Part shown: positions 48,242 to 55,273 of the stretch, piece by piece
How positions within the stretch are numbered: the first letter of the stretch is position 1
How the letters are laid out: each line of letters begins with the position of its first letter
Assembly (NCBI RefSeq): GCF_020026925.1
Contig: NZ_JAIQDW010000010.1
Coordinates: 62,001 to 126,000, forward strand
Direction of reading: 5' to 3'
DNA from: Flavobacterium hibisci
GTDB lineage: Bacteria; Bacteroidota; Bacteroidia; Flavobacteriales; Flavobacteriaceae
DNA: 64,000 nt
Translations under genes and position numbers: made by a program
The notes under the pieces: model-generated
Seen by the model: the letters and a program-made list of their open reading frames with translations, nothing else
The model's database searches: none
What the model was told of the DNA's origin: nothing

Positions 48242-48316
48242 GAAGCTAATCCCGCTCTACGCTATATCTTTTGTGGCGAACCCCACCACAAAAGGATACC
48301 ACTTCGATCGGGGCTA
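48242..48316. repeat. REP-like palindromic element, copy C
   Basis: GAAGCTAATCCCGCT and CGATCGGGGCTAA arms enclose the hairpin CTTTTGTGGCGAACCCCACCACAAAAGG (two blocks, 48269-48295). It has the same orientation as copy A and lies between the receptor and PepSY genes. Confidence 0.8.
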
Positions 48317-48328
48317 AAAAACGGAACA

Positions 48329-49927
48329 ATGAGTAAAGAAATAACAGCCAAAAAATCCAAAAAGAAGGATTCTAAAATCGTAAAGAAAATCAAACAGCAT
48401 ATGTACAAATGGCATCGTGCTATTGGTTTAATTACAATTATTCCGGTAATTTTCTGGACATTATCAGGTTTGATGCATCCGTTTATGGCGCATTTTTTTA
48501 AACCTGAAATTGCCCATGACAAACTGGAACAGCAAACTATTAATAAAAATCAATTGCAGTTTTCGATTCAGGAAGTTTTACAGAAAAATGAACTGACACA
48601 ATTCAAAAATTTCAGAATTATTTCCTTCAACAATAAAACGTATTACCAGCTTAAAACGATAATTGGCGAGTTATGGTATTTTGATGCGGCAACAGCTGAG
48701 AAACTAGAAAACGGAGATCAGAAATATGCCGAATGGCTATCCAGATATTTTCTGGATGATCAAAAAAGCACCATAAAAGAGAGCGAAATTGTAACGGAAT
48801 TTAATTCGCAATACAAATATGTAAACCGTTATTTACCTGTCTATAAATTGAGTTTTGATCGTCCGGATACTATGGAAGTGTATGTAGAAACTTCTTCCGG
48901 AAAACTGGCCACTTACAATCCGGCTTCACGACAATGGTTTATCTGGTTTTTCGACACTTTTCATAACTGGTCCTTTATAGATGCCATTTCAAACAACAGT
49001 GTCCGAATCATTACCATGATTTTCCTTCTCTCAATTATTGGTTTTTCTGCCCTGAGCGGAATCTTAATTTACGGTTTACTGTGGAAACAATTTAAAAAAA
49101 CTGATAGTGTACAACCTAAAAAAGGACTCCGAAAATACCATCGCCAAATCGGAATCTGGGTTTCACTTTTTACATTGACTTTTGCTTTTAGCGGTGCTTA
49201 TCATGCCACTACAAAATGGGAGCCTTATACTTTATCACAAATGGTTTACGAACCTACTTTTGAAACCAAAGAAATTCCCGGAGCCAATAACAAGCTCAAT
49301 TTAGACTGGAATCGTTTTCAAAACATGAGCATTATTACACTAAACGACACAATTTATTATCGTTGTCAGTTGGTTGAAAAAGAAACAAAAAAATTCAAAA
49401 AACCAAAATCAGATTCTAAATGGAATAAAAGTAAAGATCAAAAGTCTGAAGTCATTTACATCAACGCAACAACAAATAAAATTGCGCCAAACCTGGATTT
49501 AGAATATGCCGAATTTCTAGCTTATTATTTTACCGATGGGGCACCAAAAGCTTCGTGCTGCGAAATGATTGATACGTCAGAAGATGATTCTCAGCCTTCA
49601 TTTGAAAATATAAAATTATTGGAATCAAAAGTTTTGAATGACTTTGAAAGCAGAGAATACGGTTTTGTCAATAAAAGACTTCCGGTCGTAAAATTAGCGT
49701 ATGACACACCTGAAAAAACAACTTACTTTATCGAAACTTCAACATCAAGATTAGCTGCGGTTATCAATAACTCAGACCGGGCTGAAGGGTATTCTTTTGC
49801 CATCCTTCACAAATTTTTATTTATGGACTGGGCTGGAAAAAATATCCGTGACCTGACGATGGCCTTGGCTGCATTAACCATTTTGGTTGTGAGTATTCTT
49901 GGATTTATTCTTTTCTTAAAGAGATAG
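48329..49927 (+). CDS. PepSY-associated membrane protein
   Basis: This 532-residue protein has a lysine-rich start, then four membrane helices: IGLITIIPVIFWTLSGLMHP, IITMIFLLSIIGFSALSGIL, IGIWVSLFTLTFAFSGAYH and LAALTILVVSILGFILFL. Between them are periplasmic PepSY-like regions (SSGKLATYNPASRQW, TSTSRLAAVINNSD). Histidines at helix borders (KWHRAIG, KYHRQIG) are typical of the PepSY-TM family, often found beside metal-siderophore receptors and thought to reduce or release imported metal. It ends the probable copper locus, 93 nt after the receptor. A cluster CCEMID-TSEDD lies in the second loop. Function is inferred from family and context. Confidence 0.82.
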   Translation: MSKEITAKKSKKKDSKIVKKIKQHMYKWHRAIGLITIIPVIFWTLSGLMHPFMAHFFKPEIAHDKLEQQTINKNQLQFSIQEVLQKNELTQFKNFRIISFNNKTYYQLKTIIGELWYFDAATAEKLENGDQKYAEWLSRYFLDDQKSTIKESEIVTEFNSQYKYVNRYLPVYKLSFDRPDTMEVYVETSSGKLATYNPASRQWFIWFFDTFHNWSFIDAISNNSVRIITMIFLLSIIGFSALSGILIYGLLWKQFKKTDSVQPKKGLRKYHRQIGIWVSLFTLTFAFSGAYHATTKWEPYTLSQMVYEPTFETKEIPGANNKLNLDWNRFQNMSIITLNDTIYYRCQLVEKETKKFKKPKSDSKWNKSKDQKSEVIYINATTNKIAPNLDLEYAEFLAYYFTDGAPKASCCEMIDTSEDDSQPSFENIKLLESKVLNDFESREYGFVNKRLPVVKLAYDTPEKTTYFIETSTSRLAAVINNSDRAEGYSFAILHKFLFMDWAGKNIRDLTMALAALTILVVSILGFILFLKR

Positions 49928-49940
49928 CGCCATTTTATTT

Positions 49941-50019
49941 CCTGCAAGGTCTTTTTTGACCTTGTAGGTATTTAAACCAACAACATAACAAACCTACAAG
50001 GTTTTAAAAACCTTGCAGG
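49941..50019. repeat. Nested inverted repeat between convergent genes
   Basis: CCTGCAAGGTC-TTTTTT-GACCTTGTAGG (49941-49967) and CCTACAAGGTTT-TAA-AAACCTTGCAGG (49993-50019) are each hairpins, and the two are inverted copies of one another. It is likely a bidirectional terminator and a dispersed repeat. Confidence 0.8.
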
Positions 50020-50037
50020 AATCCGTATTTAGAAAAT

Positions 50038-50700
50038 TTATCGGGAATTCTCCTCGTAATAACGCGCTTCGATACGCTTAATATCTTTTATGGAGTTTTT
50101 CGCCCAATCCAAACGCTTTTCTAAAATCTCTTCATCAGACAACTGCCATTTTATATCTGATCTTCGAAGTCTGTTGGTTAGGTTTTGAATTATAATAGCC
50201 GCAGAAACCGAAATATTCAGGCTTTCGGTAAAACCAACCATTGGTATTTTCAGGAAACCATCGGCATTGTCCATAATTGCTGCAGACAATCCTTCTTTTT
50301 CTGTACCAAAAAATAATGCGCTTGGTTTTGATATGTCAAAGTCCTCCAGCATGCAGTCCTGTTCATGAGGCGTTGTTGCAATAATTTGGTAGCCTTTGCT
50401 TTTTAAATCTGAAAGACACCCAGCAACCGAATCAAATCTGTTGATATCAACCCATTTCTGGGCTCCAAGAGCAATTTCTTTATCAATTCGTTTCCCAAAA
50501 CGCTGCTCGATAACATTCAATTCCTGAATTCCGAAAACCTCACAACTGCGCATTACAGCACTTGTATTATGCATTTGGTACACATCTTCTACTGCAACTG
50601 TAAAATGTTTGGTACGGTTTTCCAGAACATGCAGAAATCGTTCCTTACGGTTATCAGTTAGTATATTTTCAAGAAAAGCGAGGTAATCTAAATCAATCAT
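50038..50700 (-). CDS. trmH: tRNA (guanosine-18-2'-O)-methyltransferase, TrmH-like
   Basis: This 220-residue SPOUT methyltransferase has motif 1 in YQMHNTSAVMRSCEVFGI (near residue 42, with the catalytic arginine), motif 2 ALFFGTEKEGLS (near 130) and motif 3 LNISVSAAIIIQNL (near 162), which form the knotted SAM site. The C-terminal helix rich in basic residues (EKRLDWAKNSIKDIKRIEA) resembles TrmH of E. coli. It methylates the 2'-hydroxyl of G18 in the tRNA D-loop, though the exact target cannot be proven by sequence. It has an exact -7 promoter element 18 nt upstream and converges on the PepSY gene. Confidence 0.88.
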   Translation of the reverse strand: MIDLDYLAFLENILTDNRKERFLHVLENRTKHFTVAVEDVYQMHNTSAVMRSCEVFGIQELNVIEQRFGKRIDKEIALGAQKWVDINRFDSVAGCLSDLKSKGYQIIATTPHEQDCMLEDFDISKPSALFFGTEKEGLSAAIMDNADGFLKIPMVGFTESLNISVSAAIIIQNLTNRLRRSDIKWQLSDEEILEKRLDWAKNSIKDIKRIEARYYEENSR

Positions 50701-50717
50701 TTTGGTTTTATTTGGCG

Positions 50718-50725
50718 CAAAAATA
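50718..50725 (-). promoter_or_regulatory. -7 element TATTTTTG upstream of trmH
   Basis: This is an exact TAnnTTTG match on the minus strand. The -33 candidate is TTC rather than TTG. Confidence 0.55.
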
Positions 50726-50789
50726 GTAATATTTTATCATATCGAAAAAATGACCTAAAGCCCTGCAATCCAAAACTGGTATGCTTTAA

Positions 50790-50820
50790 TTGATAGTATT
50801 ATTAAAATCGGTTACTTTTA
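50790..50820 (+). promoter_or_regulatory. Candidate promoter of the BNR-protein operon
   Basis: TTG at 50790-50792, 20 bp, then TACTTTTA at 50813-50820 (7 of 8 consensus). The start codon is at 50854. Confidence 0.5.
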
Positions 50821-50853
50821 CTAATTACTAACCGCCTCATAAAAATAACCTGA

Positions 50854-52164
50854 ATGAACAAGTCTTTATACAAGAGTATTCTATTTGCTTTATCTCTTAC
50901 CCTTTTTGCCTGTGCAACAAAATCATCAAAAGAAATTCCAGTCGGCTATGGCTGGAGCAATAATTCTGTTAATACCGTTAAATTCAGAAAAAATGCTGTA
51001 ACTTCTTTTAAAGATCTTCAGTTCACAGCTTATTATGACGCAGATGGTTCAGTAGTTTTAGGCAAAAGAAAACTAAATTCTGCTAACTGGGAAATCGTAA
51101 AAACACCTTATTCCGGTAATTCAAAAGATGCACATAACAGTATTAGTATTGCTGTAGACGGAGATGGATATCTTCATGTAAGCTGGGATCATCACGACAC
51201 AAAACTTAGATATGCGAAAAGCAAATCACCCTTAAGTTTAGATTTGGACAGAGAAGAATCAATGACCGGTATTGCCGAACAAAAAGTGACGTATCCTGAA
51301 TTTTATAATTTACCAAACGGAAATTTATTGTTTTTTTATCGTTCAGGATCTTCAGGAAGAGGTAATATGATTATTAATTCCTATGCTTTAAAAGACAAAA
51401 AATGGTCACAAATTCAAAGCAATTTATTAAACGGTGAAGACAAAAGAAGTGCTTACTGGCAAGCCAAAGTAGATAAAAAAGGCACCATACATCTTTCATG
51501 GGTTTGGAGAGAAAGCTGGGATGTTTCGACTAATCACGATATTTGTTATGCCCGTTCTTTTGATGGCGGTTTGACTTGGGAAAAATCAAATGGAGAAAAA
51601 TATAATTTACCAATAACTTTCACATCGGCAGAAATTGCCTGGAAAATTCCGGAAAAATCGAGTTTGATCAACCAAACTTCGATGACGGCTGATGAAAACG
51701 GAAACCCTTATATCGCTAATTATTGGAGCGAAAATAATATTCCGCAGTTTCAGATTGTTTATTTAGAAAATGGTAGCTGGAAAAAATCAAATACCGGTTT
51801 TCGAACAGCTTCTTTTTCTCTGGGAGGTGGCGGTACCAAAAAAATCCCGATTTCCAGACCTGATTTATTACTTAAGGAAGAAGGAAAAAACCGCTATTTG
51901 TACCTTCTTTTTAGAGACAGCGAAAGAGAAAACAAAGTTTCAATGGCTTACACGAATTTAAATAAAGAAAGCAATTGGAAAGTAACCGATTTAACCTCAA
52001 CCGCAATAGGCGAATGGGAACCTAATTATGATATTACACTTTGGGAAAAGCAAAAAAAACTTCATATCTTTCTTCAAAATGTAAATCAGGTTGACGGAGA
52101 AGGTCTGGCAAAGTCTGAACCAACAATGGTACGGATATTAGAAGTGAATCAATTACCTAAATAA
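50854..52164 (+). CDS. BNR-repeat lipoprotein (BNR_4-like)
   Basis: This 436-residue protein has a lipoprotein signal (LFALSLTLFAC, Cys20). The mature part is a beta-propeller with the BNR_4 pattern: SIAVDGDGYLHVSWDHHDTK (near residue 105), YPEFYNLPNGNLLFFYRSG, VDKKGTIHLSWVWRESWD, ARSFDGGLTWEKSNG (a classical Asp-box) and MTADENGNPYIANYW. Members of this group are found among carbohydrate-active and unknown surface proteins. The substrate is unknown and catalytic residues cannot be assigned. It is likely to face the periplasm or cell exterior. It is the first of three closely spaced genes (11 nt gap to the sirtuin). Confidence 0.8.
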   Translation: MNKSLYKSILFALSLTLFACATKSSKEIPVGYGWSNNSVNTVKFRKNAVTSFKDLQFTAYYDADGSVVLGKRKLNSANWEIVKTPYSGNSKDAHNSISIAVDGDGYLHVSWDHHDTKLRYAKSKSPLSLDLDREESMTGIAEQKVTYPEFYNLPNGNLLFFYRSGSSGRGNMIINSYALKDKKWSQIQSNLLNGEDKRSAYWQAKVDKKGTIHLSWVWRESWDVSTNHDICYARSFDGGLTWEKSNGEKYNLPITFTSAEIAWKIPEKSSLINQTSMTADENGNPYIANYWSENNIPQFQIVYLENGSWKKSNTGFRTASFSLGGGGTKKIPISRPDLLLKEEGKNRYLYLLFRDSERENKVSMAYTNLNKESNWKVTDLTSTAIGEWEPNYDITLWEKQKKLHIFLQNVNQVDGEGLAKSEPTMVRILEVNQLPK

Positions 52165-52175
52165 TTGCAACAATA

Positions 52176-52877
52176 ATGAAAAAGAAATTAGTGGTGCTTA
52201 CCGGAGCCGGAATAAGTGCTGAAAGCGGTATCAAAACATTTCGAGACAGCGACGGATTATGGGAAGGCCATGACGTAATGGAAGTAGCCACTCCCGAAGG
52301 ATGGCATAAAAATCAGGAACTCGTTTTAGATTTTTATAATAAAAGGCGCCAACAGCTTATAGAAGTCGAGCCTAATTTAGGACACAAAATTTTAGCCGAA
52401 TTAGAAAAAGATTTTGATGTTTACATCATCACTCAAAATGTTGATGATTTACACGAAAGAGCCGGAAGTTCTAAAGTTCTACATTTGCATGGAGAATTGC
52501 TAAAAGTCAGAAGTACCAAAAATCGTGATTTGATTTTAGACTGGACTGAAGATTTAGTAACGGGTGATCTGGATGAAAACGGACACCAGCTCCGCCCGCA
52601 TATTGTGTGGTTTGGCGAAGATGTTCCTGCACTTGAAGAAGCGATTGCCATAACCGAAACCGCTGATTATTTTGCCGTAATCGGAACTTCCCTGCAGGTT
52701 TATCCTGCTGCCGGTCTGATAAGTTACACCTATAGTATTACACCGGTTTTTTATATTGATCCGAAGCCAATTGCAATTCCGAATATTAGAAACAAAGTTG
52801 AAACGATTGCAAAATTTGCTTCAGAAGGAGTAGCAGATCTAAGAGATAAACTATTGAATTTAGAAAAGATAAAATGA
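52176..52877 (+). CDS. cobB: Sirtuin-type NAD-dependent protein deacylase without zinc cysteines
   Basis: This 233-residue Sir2 protein has VVLTGAGISAESGIKTFRD (residues 6-24) for NAD binding, WEGHDVMEVATPEGW and FYNKRRQQL (the Tyr and Arg of class III deacylases), ITQNVDDLHERAGS and the catalytic histidine in VLHLHGEL. AVIGTSLQVYPAAGL closes the NAD site. The protein has no cysteine at all, so the four-cysteine zinc site of classical CobB is missing; this occurs in some bacterial sirtuins. It should remove acyl groups (class III features favour succinyl/malonyl) from lysines using NAD. It overlaps the next gene by 4 nt. Confidence 0.88.
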   Translation: MKKKLVVLTGAGISAESGIKTFRDSDGLWEGHDVMEVATPEGWHKNQELVLDFYNKRRQQLIEVEPNLGHKILAELEKDFDVYIITQNVDDLHERAGSSKVLHLHGELLKVRSTKNRDLILDWTEDLVTGDLDENGHQLRPHIVWFGEDVPALEEAIAITETADYFAVIGTSLQVYPAAGLISYTYSITPVFYIDPKPIAIPNIRNKVETIAKFASEGVADLRDKLLNLEKIK

Positions 52878-53566
52878 TTTTTGAAAGCTGGCTGCAGCAA
52901 TTAGCAGAATTCAATCTGGTTTCTCTGTCTGTTTTCTTCCTGATTGAAAACTTAGTTTTAATTTCTATTTCGGTTTTAATCGGACGAATAATCGAACCGG
53001 AGAATACCGTTTTAAAAAAGTCTGATCGCAAATGGATATTTTCAACTCTCATTTGCAATACGTTTATAACAATAATGGGGTTTGAAATGTATCGTTTAGA
53101 AATCCTGAAAATAGATTTTTCAGAATCAATTGTTTCTTTAGTAGTTGATACTTTGCTACTGATTGTCTTAATGGACTTTTTTATGTTCTGTTTTCATTTT
53201 CTGGTGCATCGCTTAAAATGGTTTAACCCTATTCACAGGCTTCATCACACACATGTTGATACCAGTGTTTACAGCCTTTATGTACTGCATCCTGTTGAAA
53301 CTTTAGGCTTTGGTATGATTTGGCTGTTTCTAATTACGATTTTAAAGTTCAACTTTTTAAGCATCATTATTTACCTTATTTTAAATTTGTCGTACGGCAT
53401 ATTTGGTCATTTAAAGACAGACATATTTCCGGATTTTTGGTATAGAAACTCTTTTACAAAATGGATCTCAACTACAAAATTCCACAATGATCATCATAAA
53501 AACGAATCGCATAATTATGGTTTCTATTTTACGATTTGGGATAAAATTTTCAAAACCATAATTTAA
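52874..53566 (+). CDS. Sterol desaturase/fatty-acid hydroxylase family membrane protein
   Basis: This 230-residue protein has about four membrane helices and the family's histidine clusters: HFLVH (near residue 112), HRLHHTH (near 123) and FHNDHHK (near 210), with YGFYFTIWDKIF at the end. The clusters bind two irons for oxygen-dependent hydroxylation or desaturation of lipids. The substrate could be a fatty-acid, carotenoid or ether-type lipid; no lipid genes are close by. Its start overlaps the sirtuin stop (ATGA, 4 nt), so translation is coupled. Confidence 0.85.
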   Translation: MIFESWLQQLAEFNLVSLSVFFLIENLVLISISVLIGRIIEPENTVLKKSDRKWIFSTLICNTFITIMGFEMYRLEILKIDFSESIVSLVVDTLLLIVLMDFFMFCFHFLVHRLKWFNPIHRLHHTHVDTSVYSLYVLHPVETLGFGMIWLFLITILKFNFLSIIIYLILNLSYGIFGHLKTDIFPDFWYRNSFTKWISTTKFHNDHHKNESHNYGFYFTIWDKIFKTII

Positions 53567-53612
53567 GCGATAATAATAGCTTCAGTAATTTTCAGAAGTT
53601 TTAACAATACCT

Positions 53613-53620
53613 TATATTTG
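53613..53620 (+). promoter_or_regulatory. -7 element TATATTTG upstream of purB
   Basis: This is an exact TAnnTTTG match 25 nt before the purB start. No clear TTG lies at the -33 distance. Confidence 0.55.
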
Positions 53621-53645
53621 CACCTTTCGAAAAAACAACATAACG

Positions 53646-54992
53646 ATGACTACTCTAAACGAATTGAATGCTATATCACCAATTGACGGAAGATATAGAA
53701 GTAAAACCCAAAATTTAGCACCTTTCTTCTCTGAAGAAGCTTTAATAAAGTATCGTGTATTAGTTGAAGTGGAATACTTTATTGCTTTATGCGAAATTCC
53801 GCTGCCGCAATTACAGGGCATAAATTCTGATTTATTTGAAAGCCTTCGTAATATCTACAAGAATTTTTCTACTGAAGATGCACTTTGGATTAAAGAAACT
53901 GAAAAAGTAACCAACCACGACGTAAAAGCGGTGGAATACTTTATCAAAGATGCTTTTGAAAAATTAGGTTTGTCTCAATACAAAGAGTTCATTCACTTCG
54001 GATTAACATCCCAGGACATTAACAATACGGCCATTCCGCTTTCTACAAAAGAAGCTTTTGAACAAGTTTACATGCCAACCTTAGTTTCTTTAATTGCAAA
54101 ATTGAAAGAATTAAGTGTGGAATGGGCAGCCATTCCAATGTTGGCACGTACGCACGGACAACCGGCTTCTCCTACCCGCTTAGGAAAAGAAATTTTAGTT
54201 TTCGTAGAGCGTTTAGAAGAGCAGATGCGTTTGTTGTTCAATATTCCGTTTGCGGGGAAATTTGGAGGAGCAACAGGAAATTTTAATGCACATCACGTAG
54301 CTTACCCACAAATTGACTGGAAACAGTTTGGAACTAAATTTGTTGAAACCGGCTTAGGTTTACAGCATTCGTTCCCAACTACTCAAATCGAGCATTACGA
54401 TCATTTTGCTGCTTTTTTTGATGGTTTAAAAAGAATCAACAATATCATTATCGATTTAGACCGTGATATCTGGACGTATGTTTCAATGGATTATTTCAAG
54501 CAAAAAATCAAAGCAGGAGAAATTGGATCATCAGCAATGCCGCATAAAGTAAACCCAATTGATTTTGAAAACTCAGAAGGAAACTTAGGAATTGCCAATG
54601 CTATTTTCGAACATTTGGCTGCTAAATTACCAATCTCAAGATTACAGCGTGACTTAACTGACAGTACTGTTTTAAGAAATGTCGGAGTTCCTGTAGGACA
54701 TACTATTATTGCTTTTGAAGCTACTTTGAAAGGTTTGAACAAATTACTTTTAAACGAAAGTAAATTTGCCGAAGATTTAGAAAAGAACTGGGCAGTTGTT
54801 GCAGAAGCAATCCAGACCATCCTGCGTCGTGAAGCCTATCCTAATCCTTATGAAGCGTTGAAGGGCTTAACAAGAACCAATGAAGCAATCGATAAAAATG
54901 CCATTCATAATTTTATTGCAACTTTAGAAGTTTCTGATTCGATAAGAGCAGAATTAATGGCTATTACCCCTAGCAATTATACAGGAATTTAA
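53646..54992 (+). CDS. purB: Adenylosuccinate lyase
   Basis: This 448-residue fumarase/aspartase superfamily protein starts MTTLNELNAISPIDGRYRSK, the usual PurB opening. It has HFGLTSQDINNTA (near residue 118), MLARTHGQPASPTRLGKEI with the catalytic histidine, GATGNFNAHHVAYP, and the flexible signature loop GSSAMPHKVNPIDFEN (near 297). It cleaves SAICAR and adenylosuccinate, releasing fumarate, in purine synthesis. Length and motifs match the long, E. coli-like PurB type. It has an upstream -7 element and a strong terminator after it. Confidence 0.97.
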   Translation: MTTLNELNAISPIDGRYRSKTQNLAPFFSEEALIKYRVLVEVEYFIALCEIPLPQLQGINSDLFESLRNIYKNFSTEDALWIKETEKVTNHDVKAVEYFIKDAFEKLGLSQYKEFIHFGLTSQDINNTAIPLSTKEAFEQVYMPTLVSLIAKLKELSVEWAAIPMLARTHGQPASPTRLGKEILVFVERLEEQMRLLFNIPFAGKFGGATGNFNAHHVAYPQIDWKQFGTKFVETGLGLQHSFPTTQIEHYDHFAAFFDGLKRINNIIIDLDRDIWTYVSMDYFKQKIKAGEIGSSAMPHKVNPIDFENSEGNLGIANAIFEHLAAKLPISRLQRDLTDSTVLRNVGVPVGHTIIAFEATLKGLNKLLLNESKFAEDLEKNWAVVAEAIQTILRREAYPNPYEALKGLTRTNEAIDKNAIHNFIATLEVSDSIRAELMAITPSNYTGI

Positions 54993-55015
54993 AATAAAAC
55001 CTAAAATATTTTCTC

Positions 55016-55049
55016 AAAAAAAGCTATCTTTATCCGGATAGCTTTTTTT
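55016..55049 (+). terminator. Rho-independent terminator after purB
   Basis: AAAAAAGCTATC pairs with GATAGCTTTTTT over an 8-nt loop, with a long T-run. Confidence 0.92.
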
Positions 55050-55064
55050 ATTTAAACCGAGTAT

Positions 55065-55254
55065 TAGCCCAGATTACTTCACTTAACTTTTATTTTTAAT
55101 AGGAGTTCAGTGAATTCCATTTGAAATGAAAAGCCTTTTGTGAAAAAACCATATTTTTTTCCAGGTACAGAGCGACCAGCGGAAGCTACTGAAACTGTTT
55201 AAAAAATAGCGTTTTTGAATAAAAGCTTGAAATGGAAAGCTGGGTTAAGCTCCT
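55065..55254. repeat. Degenerate REP-like element
   Basis: The ends TTAGCCCAGATTACTTC and AGCTGGGTTAAGCTCC, and the inner TGAAAAGCCTTTTGTG, resemble the three REP-like elements at 43359, 44529 and 48242, but the centre is much longer. The right end runs into the upstream part of the antiporter reading frame. Confidence 0.4.
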
Positions 55255-55273
55255 GAAAAATATTGCCTTTTAT

